Notes: generated from the sequence alone by a model not told the origin. A DNA stretch of 64,000 bases from an uncultured Clostridia bacterium (GCA_934157205.1 CAKPHJ010000002.1:21623-85622), one strand, 5' to 3'. Positions 8,023-18,506 are shown, counted from the stretch's first letter. Made by a program: numbers and translations.

Positions 8023-9675
8023 CTATCCTTCTATTACATTTATAATTTGTTTTTCTAAATCTTTTATTTTTTCATTAATTCTGAATATATCTTCGTCTTT
8101 CAAATTTTTATCATTTACATCTTCTCTAACATATTTATCCATGTCTTGTATTTCATTTCTTAATTTTTCAAGTCTTTCAATAACTTCTATTCTTAATGTT
8201 TTTGAAACTCTTCTTTCTATTTTTCCAGCAAGGCTTATTGTTTCATTTTCTGTATTTAATTCATATATTTCGCCAAACTCTGGTATTATTACTGGTAATT
8301 TTGCTTCTGTTTCAATTTTAGATTTTAAAACATTTTGTGATTCTGGTTCACCATGTACCAAAAATATTTGTTTAGGTTTTTTTATAAATGAATAAACAAA
8401 ATTCATTAGGCCCTCTTGGTCTGCATGTCCAGAATATCCTTCTATATATTCGATTCTTGCATTTACAGCAATTTCTTCTCCAAATATTGTTACCTTTTTT
8501 GCTCCATTTACTATGCTGTATCCTAATGTTCCTACTGCTTGGTATCCAACAAACAATATAGTAGATTTTGGATTCCATAAATTATGTTTTAAATGATGTT
8601 TTATTCTTCCAACATCACACATACCACTTGCTGAAATTATAATGCTTGGTCTTTCATCTTCATTAAGAGCTTTAGATTCATCTGCTGTTCTTGTAAATTT
8701 AAGACCAGGAAATTCCAAAGGATTGTCTCCTCTCATTATTTCATTTTGTATTCTTTCTTCAAATAGATTTGTATTTTCTTTAAATACTTCTGTAGCTGAT
8801 ATTGCTAAAGGACTGTCTACATATACAGAAGCTTTCATTAATGTTTTATATTTTCTTCTAAATTCTTCATCATCTTTTATTTCTTTTAATTTATTAATTT
8901 CATATAATATTTCTTGTGTTCTACCTACAGCAAATGATGGAATTACTACAGTTCCTCCATTATCTAATGTTTCTGAAACAATATCTAAAAACATTTGAGC
9001 TTTTTCATCATTTTTTAAATGTAATCTACTTCCATATGTTGATTCCATAACCAAATAATCTGCATCTTCTATCATTGTAGGAGAATCTAATAAAGGTATA
9101 TCATTATTTCCTAAATCACCTGTAAAAACTGTTTTTGTTTCTTTTCCATTTTCATTTGTCCATAATTCTATTATGCTAGATCCTAACATATGTCCTGCAT
9201 CATTAAATCTAACATGAATATCTGGTGTTATTTCAATTATTTGGTCATACTGAACTGCTTCAAATATTTCTAAACATCTTGCTGCTTCTTCTGCCGTATA
9301 AAGTGGTAGTACTTCCTTTTCTCCTTTTCTTTTTCTTTTTTTATTTTTCCATTCATTTTCCATTTCTTGAATATGTCCACTATCTGGAAGCATTAAAGCA
9401 CATAAATCACATGTTGCCTTATGTGCATATATTTTATTTCTAAATCCTTCATTATATAATCTAGGAATTCTTCCAGAATGGTCTATATGTGCGTGTGTTA
9501 ATAACATAAAATCTATTTCTTTTGGGTCAAATTCAAATTTATCTGCATTTTGAGCTTCTATTTCTGCTCTTCCTTGCCACATTCCACAATCAACTAAAAA
9601 TTTTTTTCCACATGCTTCTACTAAAAAATTTGAACCTGTTACTGTTTTAGTAGCTCCTAAAAATGTTATTTTCAT
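8023..9675 (-). CDS. MBL-fold beta-CASP ribonuclease-type hydrolase
   Basis: 550 aa. Metallo-beta-lactamase zinc motif HAHIDH (about residues 61-66), GHMLGSS and GDLGNND, then the beta-CASP insert with ASGMCDVGRIKHHL, and the RNA-specificity (RMMBL) part GYSGHADQEGL and VHGEPESQNVL. This set defines the YSH1/CPSF73-like exo/endonucleases that act on RNA. The last 80 residues form a charged coiled coil (KIERRVSKTL... to end). It lies 15 bases upstream of the GH15 gene. Confidence 0.9.
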   Translation of the reverse strand: MKITFLGATKTVTGSNFLVEACGKKFLVDCGMWQGRAEIEAQNADKFEFDPKEIDFMLLTHAHIDHSGRIPRLYNEGFRNKIYAHKATCDLCALMLPDSGHIQEMENEWKNKKRKRKGEKEVLPLYTAEEAARCLEIFEAVQYDQIIEITPDIHVRFNDAGHMLGSSIIELWTNENGKETKTVFTGDLGNNDIPLLDSPTMIEDADYLVMESTYGSRLHLKNDEKAQMFLDIVSETLDNGGTVVIPSFAVGRTQEILYEINKLKEIKDDEEFRRKYKTLMKASVYVDSPLAISATEVFKENTNLFEERIQNEIMRGDNPLEFPGLKFTRTADESKALNEDERPSIIISASGMCDVGRIKHHLKHNLWNPKSTILFVGYQAVGTLGYSIVNGAKKVTIFGEEIAVNARIEYIEGYSGHADQEGLMNFVYSFIKKPKQIFLVHGEPESQNVLKSKIETEAKLPVIIPEFGEIYELNTENETISLAGKIERRVSKTLRIEVIERLEKLRNEIQDMDKYVREDVNDKNLKDEDIFRINEKIKDLEKQIINVIEG

Positions 9676-9705
9676 ATAAAAATCTTCCTTTCTTTTTATC
9701 TTATA

Positions 9706-11283
9706 TTATAGAAAAAATTTCATTTTTTTATTTAATTTTAAATCTTTTTTATCTACATTTTCTAATCCGTTTATTTCAATTTTTTCTTCAACTATGTTTT
9801 CATCAAATAATTGCATAAAATATTTTTCTTTTTCTTTTATTATTTTTACGTTTAAATCTTCTAAACTTATTACTCTAAGTTTAAATATTTCTTTTATAAC
9901 AATGTAATTCACATTATCATTTTTTGAAATTTTTTCTATTGTTTTAAATTCAATTGCTTTATTTATTAATTCTTTTTGTATTTCTTCTATTTTTGTTTTT
10001 AATTCATTTATTTCATATATTTCTTGCTTATCATTAAATGGCAATAAACAATAATATCTAAACTCATATATCATTTTTATGATATCATGTTTTGTTTCAA
10101 TTTTTTTTATTTTTTTTTCAAAACATTCTAAAAATATTAATTGTAATTTTTTTAAATATTTTTCTATTTCTTTTTCATTATTTTCAACTTGTACTAATTG
10201 TAGCAATTTATATTTTTTTTCTAATTCTTTTTTGTATTCAATAAATTTTTTAGGTACTAATAATTCATTTAGTTTTTCTATTTCATCTATTTTTTTATTT
10301 CTTTCTGCTATTAATATTTGTGACAAAATTCTCACACTAAATATCTTTTTTTCTAATGGTAAATTTTCATTTCTTTTTTTATATTCTTCTTGTAATAATG
10401 ATTTATTATTTAAAGTTTCATCTATTTGCTTTATTTGTTTTGTGAGTTCTTTTTTATTTTTGGTTAAATTATTTACAAATTTTTCATTATCTTCTACCAA
10501 TTTTATTTCTTCTTCAATTTCAATAATATCATTTTTTAATTTTCCTTTTAGGTTATTGTTATATTTTATTGCTATTAAAACTGATAAATCTTCTAATATA
10601 TTTGTAAATTTTTTTTGTAAGTTTTCTCCATATTGTTCGGCAAATTTATTTTTAAAAACTTCAAAATAATCTATTATATATTCTTTGCTTTTTATCCATT
10701 TATTCAAATATTTATATCCTATTAAAATTCTCAAATTTTGATAAACAAGATTATGGCTTATACTTTCTATTTCTCTTGATAGTGTTGTCCATGAATATCC
10801 GTTAAAATCTCTCATTGGTTCTACTGTATTTATATTGTTTCCTACATTTATTAATTCTGATAATGTATCTGTTATAAGATAATATTTTTCTTTTATTATT
10901 TTTGGTTTTTTGTCTATTTTAGCAATACAATATAATAGTTTTCTTTCTATTGGGTAACATATTATTCTTTTGTTTTCTTTTTCTACTAAAAACGATTTAT
11001 TTGTAAGAATTTTGCTTTCTTCTGAGTTTAATCTTACTACTGTAATATTTTCACATTCATTTTTTATTATTTCTAATATCATTTGTATAAATTCTTCTTT
11101 TGTTTCTACTTCGCTTTTTACTTTTTCATAATCTTTATATGCTACTTCTATTTTATATAATATACTAAGGAGAATGCTTTTTGTGTTTTCATCATAGTTC
11201 TTTTTTTCAAGTATTTCTTCTAGTTCATTATTATAATTTTTTTTAACTATTTTTTCTATTAATTTATCTTTTTTCTTTAGCAT
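9706..11283 (-). CDS. Unknown 525 aa coiled-coil protein
   Basis: I do not recognise the family. The protein is very rich in Lys, Glu and Ile. Residues 1-80 are helical, 85-190 look globular (NITVVRLNSEESKIL, KYYLITDTLSELIN, MRDFNGYSWTTLSREIE), and about 220-430 are predicted coiled coil. There are no membrane segments or signal peptide. It follows ftsK by 20 bases with an AAGGAGG site 6 bases before the ATG, so it is likely translated from the same message. A role with the division/segregation motor is only a guess from position. Confidence 0.6.
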   Translation of the reverse strand: MLKKKDKLIEKIVKKNYNNELEEILEKKNYDENTKSILLSILYKIEVAYKDYEKVKSEVETKEEFIQMILEIIKNECENITVVRLNSEESKILTNKSFLVEKENKRIICYPIERKLLYCIAKIDKKPKIIKEKYYLITDTLSELINVGNNINTVEPMRDFNGYSWTTLSREIESISHNLVYQNLRILIGYKYLNKWIKSKEYIIDYFEVFKNKFAEQYGENLQKKFTNILEDLSVLIAIKYNNNLKGKLKNDIIEIEEEIKLVEDNEKFVNNLTKNKKELTKQIKQIDETLNNKSLLQEEYKKRNENLPLEKKIFSVRILSQILIAERNKKIDEIEKLNELLVPKKFIEYKKELEKKYKLLQLVQVENNEKEIEKYLKKLQLIFLECFEKKIKKIETKHDIIKMIYEFRYYCLLPFNDKQEIYEINELKTKIEEIQKELINKAIEFKTIEKISKNDNVNYIVIKEIFKLRVISLEDLNVKIIKEKEKYFMQLFDENIVEEKIEINGLENVDKKDLKLNKKMKFFL

Positions 11284-11303
11284 ATTTGTCCTCCTTGTAT
11301 ATT

Positions 11304-13710
11304 TTATACATTCACACTATCTTTGCTTGTTTTTAACTCATTTAATTTTTCTAATGTCATTAAAACTTCTCTTGGTTTACTTCCTTGGTATCCAGAAATA
11401 ATTCCTCTTTCTTCCATTTGGTCTATAATTCTGCCAGCTCTTGCATATCCAACTTTAAATCTTCTTTGAATAAAAGATGTTGAAGCCTGTCCTGTTTCTA
11501 CTACTGTTTGTATTGCATCCATTAAAAATGGATCTGTTTCATCATCATCTGCTTGCTCTTGTGCTAATTCTTTATCTGTTTTGTTACTTTTTTCAATTGA
11601 TTCTAAAATATCTTCACTATAATTTGCTGTTCCATTTGACTTTACAAAATCTACTATTTTTTCTACTTCATCATCTGAAACAAAAGCTCCTTGCACTCTA
11701 GATGGTTTTGAAGCACCAGAAGGGAAAAATAGCATATCACCTTTTCCAAGTAATTTCTCTGCTCCAACACTATCTAATATTGTTCTTGAATCTACTTGTG
11801 AAGAAACTGCAAATGCAATTCTTGATGGTACATTTGCCTTTATTAAACCTGTTATAACGTCTACTGAAGGTCTTTGTGTTGCAATTACAAGATGCATTCC
11901 TGCTGCTCTTGCTTTTTGAGCTAATCTACATATTGCATCTTCTACATCATTTTTTGCTACCATCATTAAATCTGCTAACTCGTCTATTATTATTACTATT
12001 TGTGGTAATTTTCCCATTCCTTCTTCGTTTTCTATTGATTTATTATATCCTTTTAAATCTCTTACACCTTGTTTAGCAAATAAATTATATCTATTTTCCA
12101 TTTCTTGAACTGCCCATGCAAGTGCACCTGCTGCTTTTCGTGGATCTGTTACAACTGGAATTAATAGGTGTGGTATTCCATTATAAACTGATAATTCAAC
12201 TACTTTAGGGTCTACCATAACAAATTTCACTTCACTTGGTTTTGCTTTATATATTATACTTGTTATTATAGTATTAATACATACACTTTTACCAGATCCT
12301 GTTGAACCTGCTATTAAAACATGAGGCATTTTTGCAACATCTGCAAGTTGTATATTTCCTGCAACATCTTTTCCCAATGCAACTGTTAATTTAGACTCAC
12401 TTTCTTTAAATTCATTTCCGTCTAAAACTTCTCTTAAATGAACTGCTTCTTTTTCTTTATTTGGGACCTCAATTCCAACTGCTTGTTTTCCTGGTATTGG
12501 AGCTTCAATTCTTATTGTTTCTGCAGCTAAATTTAAAGCTATGTCATCTGCCAAATTTGCTATTTTGCTTACTCTAACTCCCTCTGCTGGTTTAAGTTCA
12601 TATCTTGTAATTGCAGGTCCTACAGAAACATTTTCTACTTTTGCTGAAACACCGAAACTGTATAATGTTTTTTGTAATTTTGTTGCTGTATCTGTTAATG
12701 CTTTAGCTCCGCCTTTTAAAGGCTTTTTAGATGTTTTACTTAAAAGTTCTACTGGTGGATATTCATAATGTTCGTCTTCTACTGTCATAGCATGTTCTAA
12801 CTGCAATACTGCTCTTTTCTTTTCCTCTTTTTGTTCTTCAACATCTTTAAATAAATTGTTTTCTAATACATCTGGTTCTGTTTCTTGTTTTGCTTTTCTA
12901 TTTTTCTTACTTTCTTTTGTAAGTGGTTCTAGATTTTCGCCACTATGATCATATTTTTTAAAATGTCTTTTTTCATCTTGATCATCTAAAATTCTTCCAC
13001 CAAAATTAATTTTAATTTGATTATCCATTTGATCTTTTGTTTTTTCTTCTATCTGTTCTTTTTCTTCTCTTTTTCCTCTTTCTGATATTTTTTTACTTGC
13101 TTTTTCATTTTTTTGTTCTCTTATTTCTTCTCTATTTTTTAATTTTTCTTGTTTTCTTTCTTGCATATTTTCAAAGAAGTGATTTATAATTTCAGACATA
13201 TTTATTCCAAATGTAAATACTAATAGTACTAGAGCCACTCCTATACATAATATGATTGCTCCAACATTTCCTAATAATTTAACAAGTGGAACTCCTCCTA
13301 CTGCACCGCAAAGCTCCTCCGCCTTTATTTTGCATTCCCAATATATAAGCATCTTTCACAGCTTCTTGCATTTCTTTATTTGCATGCAATTCTCCGTCTG
13401 AAAGCTGTATTACACTAATTGCAATACATAAACTTATAATAAATATTATATATTGTAATAATTTCGCTGAAAATTCTTCTTTATCATCACACGCAAGTTT
13501 TATGCCTAATGCAAAAATTCCAACTGGTAAAACATATTCAATTATTCCAAATACTCCTCCTAGTATTTCATTTAATTTTATTCCTATAAATCCAGATTTA
13601 GTATATATTAAAACTCCTAATAAAATGCTTAATATTATTAATATTACTATTGTTAAATCTTTTTTTGTTGCTGTATTTTTCTTTTTATTTCTTTTCTTTT
13701 TTTTTGCCAT
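11304..13710 (-). CDS. ftsK: DNA translocase FtsK/SpoIIIE, read through a +1 frameshift at CGG
   Basis: Two overlapping ORFs make one normal 801 aa protein if one C is skipped at 13308. The first part (134 codons from ATG 13710) carries a basic tail and membrane helices; the second carries the last membrane helix, a charged linker, the RecA-like motor with Walker A AGSTGSGKS and Walker B IIIDELADL, and the winged-helix gamma domain (QRRFKVGYARAGRIIDQM). The join reads GGGALGAVGGVPLVKLLG, as expected for this family. The unshifted frame ends 11 codons after CGG. No ribosome binding site precedes the second ORF, so internal initiation is unlikely. The motor moves DNA at the septum or into the forespore. 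Confidence 0.9.
13306..13308 (-). other. CGG +1 frameshift site in ftsK
   Basis: Minus-strand codons GCT TTG CGG TGC: CGG is in frame (codon 135 from ATG 13710). Skipping the C gives TTG GGT GCA (Leu-Gly-Ala) and restores the family sequence. Confidence 0.85.
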
Positions 13711-13849
13711 GTCTATTTTCCTTTCTTAGATAATTGAACCATCAATTTAGTTATAAAATTTAAATTTTCCATAATTTGAAAAAAATATTAAAAGTCTAAA
13801 TAACCACATGACCTTTAATATTTTCTATGCTTTAAATTATACTCTAATT

Positions 13850-14353
13850 TTATTTTAATTCTTTTCTACTATTTTCTATTGTTTTTATTGTATCTTCTAA
13901 AGAAATTTGCATTATATTCAAAGCTTCTGTCATGTTTTTGCCTAATTTATTTAATGTTTCATTTAATACATTTTCTGTGTTAGATAATAAATTGTCAGCA
14001 TATTCTTTAGTACCTTTTGATATTTCTCTTGACATTTCATTTGCAGCTTCAATAATTTCTGTTTTTTGTTCATATGCTTTTCTTGTTATTTCATGTTCAT
14101 CTATCATTGCAATAATTCTATTTTCTGCTTCTTTAACAATACCATCTGCCTCTTTTTGTGATTCTGCTAATATTCTTTGTCTTTCTTCTTTTACCCATTT
14201 TGCTTGTTTTAATTCATCAGGCAATTTTAGTCTTATTTCTTTTATTAAATCTAACATTTCGTCTTTATCAACTACACCTTTAGAAGAAAATGGCAAATTT
14301 CTGCTTCTTTCTATTATTTCTTCTAATGTTTCTAACAATGTAAAAATTTCCAT
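13850..14353 (-). CDS. DivIVA/ATP-synthase-b-like coiled-coil protein
   Basis: 167 aa, almost wholly helical, with the segment LAESQKEADGIVKEAENRIIAMI resembling the membrane-distal coiled coils of ATP synthase b subunits and DivIVA proteins. The N-terminus MEIFTLLETLEEIIERS is shared by a short clostridial family often annotated only as an ATPase-like protein beside rsmD, as here. No catalytic motif is visible. The only good AAAGGAG lies about 40 bases upstream, separated from the ATG by a small hairpin (TGCTAG/CTAGCA), an odd leader. Function unknown. Confidence 0.65.
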   Translation of the reverse strand: MEIFTLLETLEEIIERSRNLPFSSKGVVDKDEMLDLIKEIRLKLPDELKQAKWVKEERQRILAESQKEADGIVKEAENRIIAMIDEHEITRKAYEQKTEIIEAANEMSREISKGTKEYADNLLSNTENVLNETLNKLGKNMTEALNIMQISLEDTIKTIENSRKELK

Positions 14354-14411
14354 ATATTTTGTTCATGCTAGTTTGTTAATTCTAGCACTTCTCCTTTCTT
14401 TTTAAGTGAAC

Positions 14412-14966
14412 TTAGGCACTGGTAACTTTTGCAAATATAATATATGCTCTTCCATATTTTCTTTCATCTAAAATTTCTAAATTTAGATTTGATATTTCTT
14501 TATATATTCTTTCTTTTTCATCTGTTTCTATTATTATTTTTGTATTTTCATGTATAATTTTATTATCAATTATTAATTTTATCGCATTTGATACAAAATC
14601 AGTTTTATATGGTGGATCTAAATAGATAAAATCTACCTTTTCTTTAATTGTTTTTAATGCTTTTTCATAATCTATTTCTAATATTAATGTTTGATTTTCG
14701 AATTTAGTTTTTTCTACATTTTTTTTAATTATATTTATTGCCAAATGAGATTTGTCGCATAATATAGCTTTTTTTGCGCCTCTACTAATTGCTTCTAATC
14801 CAATAGAACCGCTGCCTGAAAATAAATCTAAAAAAATTGTTTCTTGAATTTCCTGTTGTATTATATTAAAAATTGACTCTTTTACTCTATCCAATGTAGG
14901 TCTAGTATTGTCACCTTCCAATGTATATAATTTTGTTCCTCTTGCTTTACCACTTATTATTCTCAT
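14412..14966 (-). CDS. rsmD: 16S rRNA (guanine966-N2)-methyltransferase
   Basis: 184 aa SAM-dependent methyltransferase that modifies G966 of 16S rRNA. The N-terminal RIISGKARGTKL, TRPTLDRVKESIFN, the SAM-binding loop FLDLFSGSGSIGLEAISRG and catalytic motif YLDPPY (NPPY-type) are all present. Length is typical. Clostridia usually carry coaD next; here the coiled-coil gene follows instead. Confidence 0.95.
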   Translation of the reverse strand: MRIISGKARGTKLYTLEGDNTRPTLDRVKESIFNIIQQEIQETIFLDLFSGSGSIGLEAISRGAKKAILCDKSHLAINIIKKNVEKTKFENQTLILEIDYEKALKTIKEKVDFIYLDPPYKTDFVSNAIKLIIDNKIIHENTKIIIETDEKERIYKEISNLNLEILDERKYGRAYIIFAKVTSA

Positions 14967-15121
14967 ATTTAAAACCTTTCTTTGATAATATTATTTTATT
15001 CTTTTTTTTTATAATGTCAATAGAATTAATACAATTGTAATATACATTTAACAGTTCTGTAACATACAATAAAGCCATGAAATCTTAAATAAGGTAGCAA
15101 TTATAGCATTTTTATATACAT

Positions 15122-15167
15122 AAAAAAGACTTAAATCAAAATTAAATTTTAATTTAAATCTTTTTTT
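15122..15167. terminator. Intrinsic terminator below divIVA
   Basis: A long AT-rich stem (AAAAAAGACTTAAAT with ATTTAAATCTTTTTTT) follows the divIVA stop on the minus strand and ends in a T-run; it would work in both directions. It closes the sepF-divIVA unit. Confidence 0.7.
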
Positions 15168-15190
15168 ATGGTTTATATGCAAGAATACAA

Positions 15191-15655
15191 TTAAAATGTA
15201 TTGTCTTCTTCTTTGTTTATATCCTTTATTAATTCAAGCTGTGATATTAATAAAGATTCCATTTTTGCTTTGTATATATCAAATTGTTTTTTTACATCAT
15301 CTAGTTGTTTCTTTTTAGCTATAATTTCATTATCCAAGTCATTAGCTTGTTTTTGTGCTGTACCTTTTGCTTCATTTATTATTTGTTCAGCTTGTTGTCT
15401 TGCTACTTTTTTTACATCTTCTGCTGTAGATTGTGCCATTATTAATGTATTTTGTAATGTTTCTTCTATTGTTTTATAATGTTCTAAGCTTTGTGTTAGC
15501 TCTGTAACTTTGTTTTTTAATTCTGTTATTTCCTTATAATTTTTAGAATAATCAACTGTTAAATCATCTAAAAAATCATCAACTTCTTCTACACTATATC
15601 CATTCATTACTTGTTTTGAAAATTTTTTATTTTCTATATCTAAAGGTGTTATCAT
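15191..15655 (-). CDS. divIVA: DivIVA-domain cell division / polarity protein
   Basis: 154 aa from ATG 15655 (MITPLDIENKKFSKQ), chosen because AGGAGG lies 6 bases upstream; the longer frame has no site. ITPLDIENKKF, VEEVDDFLDDL is the membrane-binding DivIVA N-domain, followed by a parallel coiled coil to the end. DivIVA proteins mark curved membrane and division sites. It lies 32 bases downstream of sepF, a common arrangement in Gram-positive bacteria. Confidence 0.9.
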   Translation of the reverse strand: MITPLDIENKKFSKQVMNGYSVEEVDDFLDDLTVDYSKNYKEITELKNKVTELTQSLEHYKTIEETLQNTLIMAQSTAEDVKKVARQQAEQIINEAKGTAQKQANDLDNEIIAKKKQLDDVKKQFDIYKAKMESLLISQLELIKDINKEEDNTF

Positions 15656-15687
15656 CATTTTCCTCCTATAACAATAGACTTTTCTTA

Positions 15688-16170
15688 TTAATTTAATCCG
15701 TTGTTTTTTAACCATGACACAGATAATTTGTTTTTCATTTCTTCTCTTGCCATTTCATTTGTTATTTCATAGTTAGATGGTGCTACTAAAAAGATTGAAT
15801 TTGATACTTTTTGTATATATCCATCTAATGCATAAACTCCACCACTAATAAAATCTACTATTCTTCTTGCTACATCTTTATTAACATATTCTAGATTTAC
15901 TATTACTGATTTTTTTTCTTTCAAAAAACTACATATTTCATCAGATTGTTCAAAATTTGTTGGTTGTGATATTACCATTTTTATTGCATTTGTTTGTGTT
16001 TGTGGCATTGCTACAACTTTTTCTTTATTTTTTCTTCCAAATATTTTTTTATCTTCTATTTCCTCATTTTCCTCATCATAATCATATATATTTTCATCAT
16101 CATATTCTTCTTGTTCAGCTGAGTCCATTCCAAATAGGTCCCATACTTTGTTCATTAAAGCTCCCGCCAT
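15688..16170 (-). CDS. sepF: Cell division protein SepF
   Basis: 160 aa. An N-terminal amphipathic segment (MAGALMNKVWDLFGM) for membrane binding, an acidic linker (about residues 18-48), and the C-terminal SepF domain with NLEYVNKDVARRIVDFISGGVYALDG. SepF links FtsZ filaments to the membrane. AGGAGG stands 8 bases before the ATG. It is probably the first gene of a unit with divIVA. Confidence 0.94.
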   Translation of the reverse strand: MAGALMNKVWDLFGMDSAEQEEYDDENIYDYDEENEEIEDKKIFGRKNKEKVVAMPQTQTNAIKMVISQPTNFEQSDEICSFLKEKKSVIVNLEYVNKDVARRIVDFISGGVYALDGYIQKVSNSIFLVAPSNYEITNEMAREEMKNKLSVSWLKNNGLN

Positions 16171-16213
16171 AAAAAAAACCTCCTAAAATTACTTCCTTTG
16201 TTTTATTTCTTTA

Positions 16214-16242
16214 AGTATCTACTTTTTTTTCCATATTGTCAA
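16214..16242 (-). promoter_or_regulatory. Sigma-A-type promoter of sepF-divIVA
   Basis: Minus-strand TTGACA (16237-16242) and GATACT (16214-16219) are separated by 17 bases, about 45 bases before the sepF start. Confidence 0.6.
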
Positions 16243-16295
16243 TATTTTTTCAGAATGTAATTGTATTTTAATATTTTTGTAATATTTTTGTAACA

Positions 16296-17573
16296 TTAAT
16301 TTACCTTTTCAATATTAGGATATAATAAAATTTCATCATATAAAGAAATTTTCTTGTAATTAGCTATTTCTTGATTTGAAAATCCCATATTTTTTAATTC
16401 TTCTGTAGAATAAGGTTCTACTATTGAATATCTGTCTCCATTTTTCTTGATTTTTACTAAAATTTTGCTCAAATATCCAGCTCTGCTTCTAACAACATAA
16501 TCTAAATCATCTACTTTTACTATTGCTTGATTTGGTACTTTTAATCCAGAAGAACTCCACCATATTAAGTCAAAAGATATCTTTCTATAATTAATAAGTT
16601 CTTCTATTTGTTTTTCTAATTTTAAAATTATTAAATTGTCATTATCATTTTCTCTAACAATATTGGTTATTTCTGCTGAAACTTCTGTATTATTCGATAA
16701 TCTAACTTTAACTTTTTGACCCACTTCAGCACTTTTAGCTTCATTTGATGATGTTACAGTTGCAATATAGCAATAAAAATTATCTATTATTTTACCACAT
16801 TCGTCACTTGTAGCAATAATTTTTCCAGTTTTTAGGTCTAAATCTTCTAAATACTTTTTACTCAATGAGCTAAAATTGTCTGGTGTTAACGTTTCTTCCA
16901 AACCATCTACTTTATATGAAACAATTCCACTAGCAGGTGCTTTTACATATTCAGCTCCAGAATTTAATTCACTTTCATATTTTCTTCTTTCTTCTATTAA
17001 TTGATTCAAGTAAGACCCTTTTGGACTTAAATCACCTGCAATTTTAGCTTTTTTAGTAACTAATTCATTTATTTCTTTTTTGTACTCAATAAGTCTTGAT
17101 ACATCATTTATTTTATTTATATCTACAATTTTTTCATCTATTTGATTTTCTAGCAATTTCATATCTGATGAAAACAAACTATTGTCATTTGTCATAACTT
17201 CTTGAATTTTGCCATCTAATTCAGATATTTTTTGTTTCAATGATTCTTCATTTTTGCTATAATATCTAAATATATTTTCATTTTTTGAGGCCTTCTCGCC
17301 TTCTGCTTTTATATATTCAATACCATTTTTATAGTTTTCTCCTTTTACAACAGTTTCTTTTCTTATTACATAACCTATGTCTGTTTCTTCTTGATATAAT
17401 TTTCCTTCTTCAACTGTAAAAACATCTGTAGGTTGTTTTATCAAAAGATATATTGTATAAAAAATATAGATTGATATAAATATTAATATTAAATAAATAA
17501 ATATTCTTTTTTTTGGTATACTTTTTTTATCTTGTTTTTTATCAACATTTCCTATTTTTTTTAGTTCGCTCAA
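16296..17573 (-). CDS. HlyD-like membrane-anchored protein of the sepF neighbourhood
   Basis: 425 aa with one N-terminal membrane helix (IFIYLILIFISIYIFYTIYLLI, residues ~24-46) and a large outside part with a hairpin coiled coil (about 110-205) flanked by barrel-sandwich halves (GYVIRKETVVKG, VKAPASGIVSYKVDGLEE). This is the HlyD/membrane fusion protein layout found beside sepF in many Clostridia; no exporter is adjacent. It starts with TTG (GGAGG 7 bases upstream), overlapping the miaA stop by 4 bases (TTGA), so translation is coupled. Confidence 0.75.
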   Translation of the reverse strand: MSELKKIGNVDKKQDKKSIPKKRIFIYLILIFISIYIFYTIYLLIKQPTDVFTVEEGKLYQEETDIGYVIRKETVVKGENYKNGIEYIKAEGEKASKNENIFRYYSKNEESLKQKISELDGKIQEVMTNDNSLFSSDMKLLENQIDEKIVDINKINDVSRLIEYKKEINELVTKKAKIAGDLSPKGSYLNQLIEERRKYESELNSGAEYVKAPASGIVSYKVDGLEETLTPDNFSSLSKKYLEDLDLKTGKIIATSDECGKIIDNFYCYIATVTSSNEAKSAEVGQKVKVRLSNNTEVSAEITNIVRENDNDNLIILKLEKQIEELINYRKISFDLIWWSSSGLKVPNQAIVKVDDLDYVVRSRAGYLSKILVKIKKNGDRYSIVEPYSTEELKNMGFSNQEIANYKKISLYDEILLYPNIEKVN

Positions 17574-18487
17574 TTTAAACCCTCCAAAATAATTTTTATA
17601 TTATTTTGTATGCTTTCTTCTCCTTGTAACCAAACAGTTTGTTTGTTTTTTCTAAACCATGTCATTTGCCTTTTTGCATAATGTCTAGTTTCTTTTTTTA
17701 TTTTTTCTATCATTTCAGTTTCTGTACAATTTCCATTTAAATATTCAACCACTTCTTTGTAACCTAGTCCTTGCATAGCAGTTGGAAATTTATTATATTT
17801 TTTATATATGTTTTCTACTTCTTGAATTAAACCATTTTTCACCATAATATCAACTCTTTTGTTAATTCTTTCATATAGTATTTCTCTTGGCCAATTTATA
17901 GCATATACATGATAATCGTATTCAACTTCTTTTTTTCTAGATTCAATTTCTTGTTCTGTTTTTGTTTTTCCTGTTGCATTATAAATTTCTAAAATTCTTA
18001 AAATTCTTTTTTTATCATTTATACTTATTTTTTCTGTAGCTTTTTTATCTATTTTTTTTGCTTCTTCATAAAGCTTTTGTAAGCCTTCGTTTTTAACTCT
18101 ACTTTCCAAAAAATTTCTATATTGTTCATCAAATTTTATTTCTTGATAATCTATTTCATATATTAAACTATCAACATACAAGCCTGTGCCTCCAACAATA
18201 ATTGGGGTTTTCCCTTTTTTTAATATTTCTTCTATAGCTTTTTTACTATCTTGCTTAAAATTAGCAACACTATATCTTTCATCTGGTGATACAATATTTA
18301 TTAAATAATGTTTTATTCCACACATTTCCTCTATTGTTGGTTTTGCAGTTCCTATGTTCATTTCTTTATATATTTGCATTGAATCGCAAGAAATAATTTC
18401 TCCATTAATTTTTTTTGCTAATTCTATAGATAATGCTGTTTTCCCAGAAGCTGTAGGTCCACATATTACAATTACTGTTGGTTTCAT
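17570..18487 (-). CDS. miaA: tRNA dimethylallyltransferase
   Basis: 305 aa from ATG 18487 (MKPTVIVICGPTASGKT), preceded by AAGGA; the longer in-frame start overlaps this site and adds residues not seen in the family. P-loop GPTASGKT, DSMQIYKEMNIGTAKPT, GGTGLYVDSL and the late MTWFRKN are family motifs. MiaA isopentenylates A37 of tRNAs reading UNN codons, improving codon-anticodon pairing and frame maintenance, which is of interest given the frameshift sites in this window. It lies 19 bases after mutL. Confidence 0.95.
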   Translation of the reverse strand: MKPTVIVICGPTASGKTALSIELAKKINGEIISCDSMQIYKEMNIGTAKPTIEEMCGIKHYLINIVSPDERYSVANFKQDSKKAIEEILKKGKTPIIVGGTGLYVDSLIYEIDYQEIKFDEQYRNFLESRVKNEGLQKLYEEAKKIDKKATEKISINDKKRILRILEIYNATGKTKTEQEIESRKKEVEYDYHVYAINWPREILYERINKRVDIMVKNGLIQEVENIYKKYNKFPTAMQGLGYKEVVEYLNGNCTETEMIEKIKKETRHYAKRQMTWFRKNKQTVWLQGEESIQNNIKIILEGLN

Positions 18488-18506
18488 TTTATCACATTCC
18501 TTAATT

